Source of the DNA: Ostreococcus mediterraneus
Lineage: Eukaryota > Chlorophyta > Mamiellophyceae > Mamiellales > Bathycoccaceae
Direction: 5' to 3'
NCBI GenBank assembly: GCA_012295225.1
Contig: WMKK01000006.1
Coordinates: 248,001-312,000, forward strand
Length of the DNA stretch: 64,000 bases
The translations under genes and the position numbers were made by a program. Every line of letters begins with the position of its first letter. Within the stretch, counting starts at the first letter, position 1. Under the pieces are notes generated by a model. That model had not been told where the DNA came from. It worked only from the letters and a program-made list of their open reading frames with translations, and did no database searches. Below are positions 38,601-47,457 of the stretch, piece after piece.

Positions 38601-41600
38601 TGTGTCGCAGATTAGCACTTTCATGGTAGATCAGGAACCACAAGCAAAGATGATGGAGTTGCGCATTCAGCGTCACCGCGAGCGTTTGCTCTCGACTTGT
38701 TCGACCCCAAAGGCCGTCATCATCGGCCATGTACACGGCGAGAAGCATGCTGTGATGCTCACCGCGGCCATCAGCCTGCCGCTTCATCGCCATTCTTCTC
38801 GCGTGTAACTTGACTGCGTCAACCATCCCAGTATGCTTACCCCAATTGTGGTAGTTTTGGAACAGGTGAATGTGGAGCTCGTTCACGATGTCGCGCCAAT
38901 GTTTATCCAAATGTTCGGCTGAGAAGCCTGTAACATCCTCTTTCTGGGAAATGAGAGAGTCCAACCAGTACGTAATAGCCTCGATGGTATTCCAAAGGTT
39001 CGACGGGACTTCAATTTCGGTCTCAGTGAAAGTCGCGTCTTTCGCAGTCGTTTGGAATCCATACAACGATGCAATGTGCGATGCAATTGGCTCAACTCGT
39101 CTTCTGATCTCTTCAGCGCGCGCATTGTTCACTTTACCGATCCCTGGCTGAGTCAAGTCTTCTGGCATACCCGGTATTGTGCTCGGAGCGGGCCGCGCGA
39201 AGCGAGCCTGCGCAACTTGCAAACCGAGCACTCGGCGAATGAACGTCCGAGAAGACAACAGAACACTCTTGACGCTCCTAGTGGACACGGTTTGATTCAT
39301 TGTTGCGACGAGAGTTCGACGTCGCATTTCGACTCCGAGAACTGACGCGTACGCTCTGTTGAATAGCAACTTTGCGTGCAGGTACGATATGGGCGCCAGC
39401 GACACAATCGCAAGTACCACATGCAAAACAATCCCAATCAACACATCGGCGTCGCGTGTCATAAAGTCGCTGAAAGACCGAAGTGACATCGCAAGCGGTC
39501 GAATGAAACGTGGCGTGTTTTCACCGACTAATGCGGTTAAAAGAGTAAATATCTGGATGACGAACACGGCTGCCGTTATGAAGATGGTTTTGTTCACTGG
39601 ATCTTTTACGTTGACACTGTCTGCGAACAAACGACAGCATAGCGTATGATGGAACACAACTAAGGCGACACGTGCAGCCATGTTGTAGATCAAAACTAGC
39701 ACATGCTTTTCGATTTCAGTGGAAACAAGTCGAGTCCGTTCAGCGACGGCAACCAAGCGTTCGGGCCACAAGAATGAAGGAGCCGCGCTAAAGTAGTACA
39801 CCACTGAAAGAAAGAATCCCGCGATACCAGCCGTCATAATAATCACCCCACGAAGTGCGGGTTGCGTACTGATGTCATCAACGCGCAAAGAAGCCATACT
39901 TGAAAACAAAAGTATCGATGGAATCGGCAAAACACGAAACACTGCGTACTCGAATTTCAAGTGTCGAGGCATCGCGCGCAAAGCTTGCATGCGCGTTGAT
40001 TGCCAAGACCACCACGTACCGTCGTCATGGAATCGCGATCTGTTGCCACGTTTGAATGCATCGAGCCAAAATAACCAAGACGTAAAGTTTATTTCAGGCA
40101 TGCCCTCCTTGAAGGTCTGCGGGTGGAAAAACCATGGCGAAAACATAAGAAAGGCAGCTGCGATCCAAATGTGAAACGACGTCGTGACAAACACGTATAA
40201 ACCAGAATAAGTTGAAAGGCAAGTCATAAGGATAGTGAGTCCAGCAAGATTCATGGCTGGAATGATGTGCGAAACGCCATATTGCGTGTACAAATCGACA
40301 AACGATGCATTCATGCTCATACTTCGATTGGTACTTCGATACAGTGCTTCACCTGAAATGATTGATCTATCAACGGCGGCGCCTCGAGCCTTAGCGATGA
40401 ACATGTTGAAAATGTAAGAACCCGATGACAGATCGTGATAGAGACGCTTCAGCATGGCACCTAATCCACCGGAAAGCCAACCTTGAAGCATGCCTGGCCA
40501 AGCCATGACTAAACTCGCCTGTAAAAACCACTGCGATGGGTACAACAACTCGATACCCACCTCTTGGTGAAAGCCGACATTATCAAAGGCATCGCCAACT
40601 TTAAAGTAGTTTTCTACTGCAAGCATGGCAATCATGACTTTGCACACGACAAACGCGCCGAGTGATGAGAACAACATAAACTCAGTGTAAAATATACCGG
40701 CAGAAGATTGGAAAAAACTCATACCGCGCCAGATATCCATATATTTTGCCATGCGATGAAAGTCACGCGAAATCAACTGCATACCGTTGCCGGTTGCGAT
40801 TTTGCGATTGAACTGGTTATTGCCATCAAAAGACACTTCGCGCCCTTTACCAACTGTGGCAAAGTTGACGTAAACCACTTTTCCTCCGCGTTGCATGACA
40901 TTCATCCCTCCGTAAACATCTTCAGACAAGTTCAATCGTTTCGTCGCCTTGGATACTCCACCATTCGTACGAATGAAAGAACCTTCCCAAATGTCTGGAT
41001 GCCCGTAATGCAATCGGACGCAAAGTGGTGACGACATGAAACGCTGCAACAACGTGCCAAACACCGTTTCTGAAAGAGCTGCAAAGCTCGCAATCGAGCC
41101 TTGGTTCTCTGAAATCAATTGCTCCGGGAATCCCAAAATGATGGCGTTGTCGTACGTGTTGTAAATCGCAAGTAGATTGCGAACCTTTATGCCTTCGGAA
41201 AGGTGTGCGTCTTGATTCATATCGATAGTCTGTATGTAGTTGCCTCTACACCACGTGAGTGCCATGTTTTGGTTCTCTGGTTTACCTTCGCCGATGATCG
41301 GGTTGCCTGGTAAACGAATGCGATGCGTTTGCTTGTGCTTGCCATCGGCGCCGCGTTCGAGCTTGACAATCGCGAACTCGGGACTTTCCTCTGTTGCACG
41401 TTCCATAATATTAACTTTGACGTGTGGGAACTGTGCAACGAGGTCTTCAATATCTGCATTCATCGTATATCCTGGAGCTCCGTAGACTTGAGCGCTCACA
41501 ACGTGTTCATATTTTAGGCGAACGAGGGGTTCAATTTCGTCTTCAGGCACTCCCTCAATGCGTGCGAGTAATCGTAGGGCGTCGGCGTAAGATGCGAAAC

Positions 41601-44600
41601 CGCGAACTGTACGAAACAACGTCTGATTTTGCCCGCTCGCCCAAGTAATAGTTTCTTGGCACAAACGTTCCTCTTCTGGGGTAAAAGTCGACAGCGCCGT
41701 TTGCTTGTTCAACGTCGCTCGATCCAAAAAGTGTTCGTAATTCGCGTCCTTCAATACAACGCTCGTACGTTCCACCATATTATCCCACGAGTTTGGTGCC
41801 ATGCTTACCATGAATCTGAAGCCAGTGACTGATTCACCATCGATGGCTTGCGTCAACGTGTCCAGAGATGTACGGACCTCTTCTGCGTAGACTGGCGTAA
41901 GTGTGCTCATCATGGGCGTGGCGCGCACGCTCTGCGCTTTCGGCATCTTCGGATCTCCCATGTTTCCAACGAAAAATCGCAGAATATCTTTCGCTTCTGT
42001 TATGGATGGCTCAGCGGCGGGATTGGACGTTGAAAGCATCAAATGCACTTGCTTCAGCAAAGCGGAGCCGTCGCGTGAGGCTGATGCAGGAACAATCTTC
42101 GCCGAATTCGTTTCCATTCTATCCAAAACCATCACTTGTTTGAGCTTTTCGCATGTTTGAATCAAAAGCTCGTTCGTTCGTTTATGCAACGAATCCTCGT
42201 CGTTTCTGTCTTGGGCAATTTCATCGATGATGAGCGACATAATACCCTGTACCTGAGATTTGATGACGGCGTGTTGCAAACTCGCGCCGTCTTCGCACGC
42301 CTCAATAAGGGCAACAGCCACGCCGTCGATATTGGTTCGAATCGATACTAGCCAATTCATAGCTCTTTCTGAGTGTTCAGCGAACGACAATGCCAATAGT
42401 TCAGTGAGCGTCTTCAATAACTCGACAAATTGCACACGATTCCTGGCATCAACTATACCAAGGATGCACACCGCGATAAAGGCTATAATATCGATGGACT
42501 GCGCCAGAATGGCTGATGAAAAGTCAAATCGCATCTTTTCGTTACGTAGCATACCGATACCGCTGAAAAGAGGTCCTGAAAGCATCACCGGGAACACGAC
42601 ATACGAAGACCCGAAGAAACTTTCAGAAGTTTTGCCTTCAAGGCGTCTGAACAGCAAGAGATCAAGCTCCTCGTTACTGAGTAGATCGCGCGTTCGAAGA
42701 GATCGAACTATCTCATTCCAGGCCTTTGAGAAAGCGTGCCACGAATCTGAGACAGATTTTGCACACATCGCCGTCGACGCGTTAGACGCTGGCTCTGGAG
42801 AGATCTTCACCGTTGAAACTTTGGAAGCGAAAATATCCACTGTTTCCGGCATTGTCAATACACTCGTCGACCAGCTGTCAAAGCTTCCCATCTTTCTATA
42901 TCGTTGGAAAGAGCTGACAATACCGAGTGCCGTGATGTAGAAGAAGAAGGTATTGCTAAAGTACAAGATCAAGTTTGGCATCCATCGTTCAATCAACATC
43001 AACGACTTGTATCCATATCGTCGCGATAAGCGCACAAATTCGAGAATGTTAGCCGGTAAAAACTCATTGAAATCGTATGCGTCGCAATCTTCACCAGCAA
43101 AGTTGTAGTTCCAACAGTACAGGTCAATTTGAAGAATCGCGCGCGTCGGAGCAACGAGAGCGTTCACCATAAACACGTAATCAAAGACCAACTTAACAGC
43201 CAGTGTGGCGATCCAAAACAAAGTGTACTCACGTTTTTCTCGCGAATTTACGCCGTCGTTCACGTTCTTTGAAAAGTAACCATCGAAAACATCGCCATTT
43301 GTCAATTCAATCCCAAAAATATTGAGAAATATTAACATCAAGTATGGCGTGCCGACGACGGCAAAAACTGTTCCCGAAATAATCCCTTGAACAAGCGCCA
43401 GGGCCGAAATCAGGATGACAAGTGCAAACAGCACACGCGCAATGGACTCAATTCGACTGTGAAAGATCGCTTTACGATCAAACACCAGCACTCTCAATTC
43501 AATAACCATGTGGATCACCGCCACCGTGACCGCCGCCGTGGAAAACAATTCAGGGCGCTTCAAGCCGTGAAAAGCATGCACAACCATAACATGAAACAAA
43601 ACCGCAAGCAACGTAAATTGACGATGGAAGTTGACATACATCGTCATCCAACCCAAGTGTTCACGGTATGTCTTCTTGAAGACTTGACTCAAGCTCTGAT
43701 CTTTATCTTGCGCCGAGCCGGCGAATCGCATAAACTGTCTAAAACGCGCGTAAGAGCTTGTGCCCGATTCGGCTTCCATGCTGAGCATACGCTGAATCTT
43801 CGACATGTCGACGAACGTCTCGTTTATATCATCATAACCGAGAGACAGATGTAAAGGCGCGTTGCTACGAACATGCAGATTGATGAACTGGTGCAACGGC
43901 TTGACGATGGAGTCCACATAGTCGCCAGGCAAAAAGTCTAATCCAGCGTCTGGCACAGCTTTACAGTCAGTTCCCTTCGCGCTCACCGCAGAAGCCATCA
44001 AGTGAAAAGCAAATAGCATAAACTCGGGGGTATACCTTAAGTTTGCTGACTCTTCGTAGATGAGCTCGAAAAGTACGAGCTGACAAAGCTTTGCGTCGCT
44101 TGACACCGCAGAAGCCAATGTCTCCACGCCACGTGGAGCAAAGTTCATACCGGTGTGCGATATATAGCGTTTATAGCTCTTGAACATCTTGCTATGAAGA
44201 TATTCGATCGCCCACGCTTCGACTCCTGATTTAGGTGCCTCTGGTAGCTGTGCGGTATTCCAAAGCAACGCCGCGCATTTGTCCACGCTACTCTCTCGAG
44301 TACTCTTCAACTCAGCCGTAGCAGTCTGGAAACCAAAAATGTTCCCTAAACTTTGCGCGATCGGAGTGAGCTTTGACTTCCATGTTTCAAATTCTCGCTC
44401 AATTGAGCTCGAGCCAGAAGGTTCTGGGCCGAGTCGAGTAAGCGAAGGTTCTATGACATCGCCAGAATCCCGCGCCTCCGAGCTAAGCTCAGAGTTGAGC
44501 TTACGCGATTCTCCTGCCGTACCATTCACAACACGCTGCGCGCGCTGCTGCACCTCTAAAATCGCAGCGTCCAGCTTGATGAACGACCTCACAATAGGCA

Positions 44601-47181
44601 TCTTTGAGCGATATAATGAAATCATTGCGTCTCGCGCAATTCTGTTAATCTCGCGCCGTTTGATCATCATGGCGACGGTCAAGTATCCAAAGAGCAAGAC
44701 TTTGAAGACCGTGGCGAACTCTACTTCGAGTTTGAGCGCGTCAATATATTCGCGATCTGGACAGCTTGTATCACCAGGTTGGACGTACTGTGCCATTTCA
44801 TCCGTGATGAACTTTTGCACGTCATTGAAGACGTCCGGAGCCGCAGGGCAGAGTTTTGGGTTTCTACGATGAATCTGGTTCATATGGTGGCACGTGAGGA
44901 AAGTGCTTTGTATCGCAGTTGAAATCGGATTGACCACACCCTTCGGATGATTCAGAATGGCGCTAAAGTTCTCAAAGTGCGCGAACACTGGCGTCGGTTC
45001 GTTTGGCTCAATTTTTATATCGTGGAAAGCTTCCGCCTCCGCGCGCATGAAGAGGTGCATTGTGCGGTTGTGGTAACTCTTCATCGATTTCGAACAGTCG
45101 GGGAAGTCGGCAGTGTCATACGCGACGAGTGCGTCGTCTTGGCCATAAAATACCGTACACGTACCTCCCTTCGTCCAAAGTAGTTTCAGCAAATAATACG
45201 CCACGCGCGGACGAAGCAAATCCACCTTGTTGATGCTGCATTTTTGCTTGACCGCCATCATTCCGAACCATTCTTCTGATACGTACAAATCTGGCTGAGT
45301 GGGAGACATGTAACCGCACGGCGAGTGCAAATACTCCTTCAACGATGGGCACACTCGAGCAATCGTTGGCATGCGCTCATCTGAAGTAGGGACTGGCGTA
45401 ACGGCTTTGCCTTTCCAATACTCATCAACCCATGCCATGATGGCTCCACCAGAAGTAAAGCGGACACCGCAGCCTGCTTTACACGTCGTCGCATGGCGTT
45501 CAATATCTTCAACCATGGATGAAAGCCAATCCGCCTGGGATACTTCATCCTCGGTACCCATGGTGTCGTAACCGTTCCATCCCTCAAGCTGAGGATGTAA
45601 GCTATATGCGTCGACGCCGTACTCAGTAATCAAGAAGGGCCGAGAGCTGACTAAATGGAAACGATGAAATATTCCCATTGGGGAAAAATATCTGCGGGTA
45701 TACAAATTTACTCCCCAAAAGTCAATTTGATCCATGAATTTATCTGCAATCTTGATCCAGCCAAGTGCACCCCAAAGCTGGAAGCCGACTAGGTGCTGCT
45801 TCTCTGTCGGCAAGTTGACATTTGCCAACGCCGTACCGCACAACACATTTTCCTCCCTAACTACTCCACACAACAAATTGACTGACTTCATCAACTTCTC
45901 AACGGACGCACCAAACTGACATCCGCTGACACCAAAGTTTTCAGCCAAATCCTTGTCGCAAACGAACAAATTCCACGGTCCGTTCAACTCGTTGCCAACA
46001 ATCCACGCCACAACCGCGGGATGCTTTGCGGCGCGTACGAGCGTTCGCAATTCTTCCTGCATTTCCACCATGGTCTCTTCGGTGTTAAAGATACTCTTGG
46101 TACCATCAACGAAGTCATAACCGACGAAAATGCTAATGTTATACGCCAGCGCTAAATCAAAAAATTGCTTGTGGCGCTTGGAAAATTTGAGCGTATAAAT
46201 ACGAATGGTGTTTACGCCCGCGGCAGCCATGAGCGGCAAATCGCGCTCGTAAATACCGGCATAATCATTCGTGAAAAAGTCACCATATGGCTCGAACCAA
46301 TCCGGATCCCATCCCACGGGCACAGGTGAATAACACACTGCGCGCATGAGCCACGGTTTTCCGTCCAAATACAACGTTCTGCCGAGACGACGCAAGCGTC
46401 CTGTATCCCAAGTCGAATTCAACAGCGGTGGATTCAAAAATCGTTTGAGCAACTCTTGACCAGAACGCCGACCGTTCTCATACTCATCATCCACGAACGC
46501 GGGGTCGTAAATCTCGTCATCCGATAACGCCAAGCCCGGTTGCGACTTTAACTCTTCGATCACGCTCGACTTCTTCAGCGGTGACTTTGAATCTCCTGTA
46601 CGCCCAGAACGATCTTCGCCTTCGGCAACGACACCAGCGACTTGATTTTCATCCCTCGACGTAGAGCTCTTCTTCTTTGTCTGCCCAAGCGATGGCAACG
46701 GTTCCGCGGCGCGCGTCGCCTCAGCCTTACGCTTTGAGTCCGAACGCGGCCTCGCTTCGTTAAAATCCCACACTCCGCCCGAAAGTTTAGAGTTTAGCGC
46801 TTCTAAATCTATGCCTTCACTCGAACGACGCTCATTGGCGCCGAAATACTCCTCATCGGCGTCGTAGCCGTCGCTTCTCGCGTCTGGCGCGGCGCCGAAA
46901 CCAACACCCCCGCGCGCGCCTTCATCACCAAACCCCGCGCCTTCATCCGCAATTCCTCCTCGTGACGTCGACGCTATCGCACGTCGCTCGCCCTCTCGTC
47001 CATCTCGCGCCACGAATGCCGCGAGCACGGCGCCGAGAATCGCCAACACCACCGCCAACACCCGTCGTCGTCGATCCACGCCACCATCTCTTCGCCGCGC
47101 ATTCACGCCTATCCCTCGTCGTCCCGCGTCCCTATCGCCGCCCCCGCGCGCGCCGAGCATGGGCACGCGTTCGGTGGACAT
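32653..47181 (-). CDS. Giant fusion: GH72-like glycosidase + two GT48 1,3-beta-glucan (callose) synthase modules
   Basis: 4,842 residues in one uninterrupted frame from an ATG at 47181 (MSTERVPMLGARGG). A signal-anchor helix is at about 41-60. Residues 255-625 form a TIM-barrel glycosidase: VGWDPDWFEPYGDFF, VNTIRIYTLKFS, VGNELNGPW near 398 (acid/base Glu) and ITEYGVDAY near 520 (nucleophile Glu). A membrane helix follows near 827. GT48 module 1 (about 900-2700) has ESANLRYTPEFMLFAFH, GKPENQNMALTWCRGNYIQT near 1965, DMNQDAHLSEG, LHYGHPDIWEGSF and VGKGREVSFDG, then many membrane helices. GT48 module 2 (about 2730-4842) repeats this: ESANLRHMSELLCFIFH near 2857, GEPRNLEARRQLMFFTNSLS, GKPENQNHAVVFSRGAYLQT near 4155, FHYGHPDLWDKAF and VGKGRDMGFTSV. 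Each module is the length of a whole plant callose synthase. A charged insertion is at about 3680-3820. Module identities are firm; the glycosidase family and the product are inference. Confidence 0.93.
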   Translation of the reverse strand: MSTERVPMLGARGGGDRDAGRRGIGVNARRRDGGVDRRRRVLAVVLAILGAVLAAFVARDGREGERRAIASTSRGGIADEGAGFGDEGARGGVGFGAAPDARSDGYDADEEYFGANERRSSEGIDLEALNSKLSGGVWDFNEARPRSDSKRKAEATRAAEPLPSLGQTKKKSSTSRDENQVAGVVAEGEDRSGRTGDSKSPLKKSSVIEELKSQPGLALSDDEIYDPAFVDDEYENGRRSGQELLKRFLNPPLLNSTWDTGRLRRLGRTLYLDGKPWLMRAVCYSPVPVGWDPDWFEPYGDFFTNDYAGIYERDLPLMAAAGVNTIRIYTLKFSKRHKQFFDLALAYNISIFVGYDFVDGTKSIFNTEETMVEMQEELRTLVRAAKHPAVVAWIVGNELNGPWNLFVCDKDLAENFGVSGCQFGASVEKLMKSVNLLCGVVREENVLCGTALANVNLPTEKQHLVGFQLWGALGWIKIADKFMDQIDFWGVNLYTRRYFSPMGIFHRFHLVSSRPFLITEYGVDAYSLHPQLEGWNGYDTMGTEDEVSQADWLSSMVEDIERHATTCKAGCGVRFTSGGAIMAWVDEYWKGKAVTPVPTSDERMPTIARVCPSLKEYLHSPCGYMSPTQPDLYVSEEWFGMMAVKQKCSINKVDLLRPRVAYYLLKLLWTKGGTCTVFYGQDDALVAYDTADFPDCSKSMKSYHNRTMHLFMRAEAEAFHDIKIEPNEPTPVFAHFENFSAILNHPKGVVNPISTAIQSTFLTCHHMNQIHRRNPKLCPAAPDVFNDVQKFITDEMAQYVQPGDTSCPDREYIDALKLEVEFATVFKVLLFGYLTVAMMIKRREINRIARDAMISLYRSKMPIVRSFIKLDAAILEVQQRAQRVVNGTAGESRKLNSELSSEARDSGDVIEPSLTRLGPEPSGSSSIEREFETWKSKLTPIAQSLGNIFGFQTATAELKSTRESSVDKCAALLWNTAQLPEAPKSGVEAWAIEYLHSKMFKSYKRYISHTGMNFAPRGVETLASAVSSDAKLCQLVLFELIYEESANLRYTPEFMLFAFHLMASAVSAKGTDCKAVPDAGLDFLPGDYVDSIVKPLHQFINLHVRSNAPLHLSLGYDDINETFVDMSKIQRMLSMEAESGTSSYARFRQFMRFAGSAQDKDQSLSQVFKKTYREHLGWMTMYVNFHRQFTLLAVLFHVMVVHAFHGLKRPELFSTAAVTVAVIHMVIELRVLVFDRKAIFHSRIESIARVLFALVILISALALVQGIISGTVFAVVGTPYLMLIFLNIFGIELTNGDVFDGYFSKNVNDGVNSREKREYTLFWIATLAVKLVFDYVFMVNALVAPTRAILQIDLYCWNYNFAGEDCDAYDFNEFLPANILEFVRLSRRYGYKSLMLIERWMPNLILYFSNTFFFYITALGIVSSFQRYRKMGSFDSWSTSVLTMPETVDIFASKVSTVKISPEPASNASTAMCAKSVSDSWHAFSKAWNEIVRSLRTRDLLSNEELDLLLFRRLEGKTSESFFGSSYVVFPVMLSGPLFSGIGMLRNEKMRFDFSSAILAQSIDIIAFIAVCILGIVDARNRVQFVELLKTLTELLALSFAEHSERAMNWLVSIRTNIDGVAVALIEACEDGASLQHAVIKSQVQGIMSLIIDEIAQDRNDEDSLHKRTNELLIQTCEKLKQVMVLDRMETNSAKIVPASASRDGSALLKQVHLMLSTSNPAAEPSITEAKDILRFFVGNMGDPKMPKAQSVRATPMMSTLTPVYAEEVRTSLDTLTQAIDGESVTGFRFMVSMAPNSWDNMVERTSVVLKDANYEHFLDRATLNKQTALSTFTPEEERLCQETITWASGQNQTLFRTVRGFASYADALRLLARIEGVPEDEIEPLVRLKYEHVVSAQVYGAPGYTMNADIEDLVAQFPHVKVNIMERATEESPEFAIVKLERGADGKHKQTHRIRLPGNPIIGEGKPENQNMALTWCRGNYIQTIDMNQDAHLSEGIKVRNLLAIYNTYDNAIILGFPEQLISENQGSIASFAALSETVFGTLLQRFMSSPLCVRLHYGHPDIWEGSFIRTNGGVSKATKRLNLSEDVYGGMNVMQRGGKVVYVNFATVGKGREVSFDGNNQFNRKIATGNGMQLISRDFHRMAKYMDIWRGMSFFQSSAGIFYTEFMLFSSLGAFVVCKVMIAMLAVENYFKVGDAFDNVGFHQEVGIELLYPSQWFLQASLVMAWPGMLQGWLSGGLGAMLKRLYHDLSSGSYIFNMFIAKARGAAVDRSIISGEALYRSTNRSMSMNASFVDLYTQYGVSHIIPAMNLAGLTILMTCLSTYSGLYVFVTTSFHIWIAAAFLMFSPWFFHPQTFKEGMPEINFTSWLFWLDAFKRGNRSRFHDDGTWWSWQSTRMQALRAMPRHLKFEYAVFRVLPIPSILLFSSMASLRVDDISTQPALRGVIIMTAGIAGFFLSVVYYFSAAPSFLWPERLVAVAERTRLVSTEIEKHVLVLIYNMAARVALVVFHHTLCCRLFADSVNVKDPVNKTIFITAAVFVIQIFTLLTALVGENTPRFIRPLAMSLRSFSDFMTRDADVLIGIVLHVVLAIVSLAPISYLHAKLLFNRAYASVLGVEMRRRTLVATMNQTVSTRSVKSVLLSSRTFIRRVLGLQVAQARFARPAPSTIPGMPEDLTQPGIGKVNNARAEEIRRRVEPIASHIASLYGFQTTAKDATFTETEIEVPSNLWNTIEAITYWLDSLISQKEDVTGFSAEHLDKHWRDIVNELHIHLFQNYHNWGKHTGMVDAVKLHARRMAMKRQADGRGEHHSMLLAVYMADDDGLWGRTSREQTLAVTLNAQLHHLCLWFLIYHESANLRHMSELLCFIFHAALSAVTLEDTMPTDDNLILCKPGSEEVMPYAEKDFLTTIVTPLYLFVKREIADRADAPISQRVMYDDVNEFFWQHDRFVRLLPPEQQPPKPEDADDFIGVPEAMAALPREERMYEHMRSFLKHASSHPAGAGESLSKLFFKTHRETAGWLSMFVNFNSVILFHAVAFHVSTAYVFSHGWNWAYISTATITHAILKFFAEIAVLRFRNLGQESFGDWMVTITRAGMFLSMPLFYFLEVTLRNDVENPNPYFEVLAAVYALANSGLMVTVSRQQPFVGAPAQMATPFRERIIYTAFWFVVLSTKLAFGHFLLITPLREAVSALQKGDLCWNKESDEYTSCINLEGDKLIEALKFKPKVTYFADVKSEEDYEEEQDDIIPVYDPIAERRRSLLSMRAGGGDFTGASWGARSQFHPDFDANESDFDPYSGHFRDLASLDSETGPMPKSPLETMVSQAVDATTNVVKSVLGMKEQVRLPALGYIGEEIEGQLPSAYYDVHASQFLMYVLVIARMLPAVATYFCDTFLWYTCYASLFTIFLQWKGKVSHAQRWASFLRDFKSIPGLFCDKVLNRSWPKPVIISGASGTRDGSGGSGDSDSEDYLDDKVSIRRAAGKIGGVDEYLLDSVAVTMVDDDVLYESGVKTTSVDPADFLPEAMDIKWQHFGRGWNAIVQSLRDRDHISNKEAVDLKFVFLQGRDIEQIFDAPEYIILPPMLTSSVFSRASFNTGTMTQYPSFGTTLVQTKDLLCVILTEVLRVVSPGDLSLLMRVVSDLAAIEGEQMGRRRRDDVDGYIQLRDAIIKLLLTLNAMSSSTEATPIIEDDDGQDDDSESEDDDEEAKLLLLGDVAGAERARARKERRAKRRQLKALRDKQRDRQEKMVEAINLEMKFGCTGLIPKERRRKMKEKSGLMRGCFVVEENWDEMTAEQQVLLENKGPSDTRKRWRRGRRKLIKWSSIQTDADIEAQSVTLAEALHDILLAVRSICSFAMEQDGKWSNVNNQRRYRVSQLYSQLLEMIRIDALRDNEHVRVVSASATLPNNRKIVESLLNSMNNSNPGGEPRNLEARRQLMFFTNSLSFAALKTPTPLENMRSWSAFTPYFAEEVSYVKEDLTAPLEDQKTLLSLIKATFPNDFENFKERIGALTLDDTQLIEQHWPELRVWTSDRTQSLSRCVRGICFYGTAIRLLARAEGYDDNAIETLVEHKFEYLVSCQVYGRMRESPEGSAFRQKARDIEELIRAHPELKVSYVQSPSELHDAFASCLIACDKETKDLSLACKIELPGNPIIGEGKPENQNHAVVFSRGAYLQTLDMNQDGYLGEALKMRNLLGVFHEDVVLVGFPETIFSETSGAVAQFAAISEFIFQTFQRFMTWPLMVRFHYGHPDLWDKAFTMTNGGISKASKMIHVAEDFFGGVNAIVRGGRVLFEEFIEVGKGRDMGFTSVNGFEQKISGSAGTISMSRDIYRLHRSMDFFRILSMYFSGPGFFISVMQTAWCVYLYILVHASLAIADLEIYRVYRYFKMTETQTTLSLSKEEGGYYNSIYAIQLGLLTILPLFLKMIMDRGFRDGFEYTISSLLRGSASFNVFAMTTKGYNYMVGLLFGQAQYIATERGYVTQNANMVVLYGLYAKSHLYFGMEVLLLLVLFHANTVLPKAVLYSWSVWLFGINIVAAPWWFSPQSTNSFWMQKSWNDWRKWLDGTFDKPNIANGSWAAWQTKMNQNYRNRIGVFSKAGVLFCNSFGRLMLLLVITGSLHGSALYTGVSQMDQFVVNVERISAACAAMGVIVILYTATLRTSVFTREPWLKFPDKLWKISVYRGFVRIGLFLVWNGLYFFALHVETGTNSVFRTYFMTTLATICFMSVVVEGCALVGDKAIESFGEQWLPIVPDEGEPEPKSNRWRNAIRPLIFRSRRGFAYARVIGDFWYKEMDKVVGLLIFTMLFCLSLLPINQLQTMLIWNETFSDILDKKVAVQETVSEVLD
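35720..36160 (-). other. Charged insertion in second GT48 module
   Basis: Encodes about 145 residues with an Asp/Glu run (EDDDGQDDDSESEDDDEEA), an Arg/Lys-rich helix and RKRWRRGRRKLIK. It lies on the predicted cytosolic side, before the catalytic core. Module 1 has nothing comparable. Confidence 0.7.
46065..46410 (-). other. N-terminal half of the GH72-like barrel in the giant gene
   Basis: Encodes the first strands of the barrel (about residues 257-372), including GKPWLMRAVCYSPVPVGW and GVNTIRIYTLKFSKRH, which parallel the 'F-x-V-K-G-I-D-Y-Q-P' and 'G-V-N-T-I-R-V-Y' strands of GH72 glucanosyltransferases. Marked separately because it defines the glycosidase family. Confidence 0.6.
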
Positions 47182-47426
47182 GCTCGCCGCGTTGCGCGTC
47201 GCACGCGTCGTCGTCGTCGTCGTCGTCGCCGCGCGCTCTGGCGCGCAGACGCGGCCCCCGAACGGGCCGCGCGTCGTTCGAGTCCCAAGAGCAGCGCCGG
47301 GGTCGTGATTGGTCGATGTTCGCACGCTGAGTTATGATTGGTCAACGAGTCCCTCTCACACTCGAGACGCTCCAACACCAAAGCGGTGGTCATTCGTCGA
47401 CGCCGTACTGGCGGTCGCGTCGCGTC

Positions 47427-47457
<31 letters not shown>

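Noticed and set aside
38000-40000. Possible assembly join between the two GT48 modules
   Set aside because: The frame stays open and the linker has normal membrane-helix and soluble sequence; the modules are clearly diverged, so a simple collapsed or duplicated contig is unlikely, though reads were not available.
33446-46070. Many plus-strand open frames of 60-230 codons inside the giant gene
   Set aside because: They are antisense shadows created by the codon bias of the minus-strand gene; none has motifs or coherent composition.
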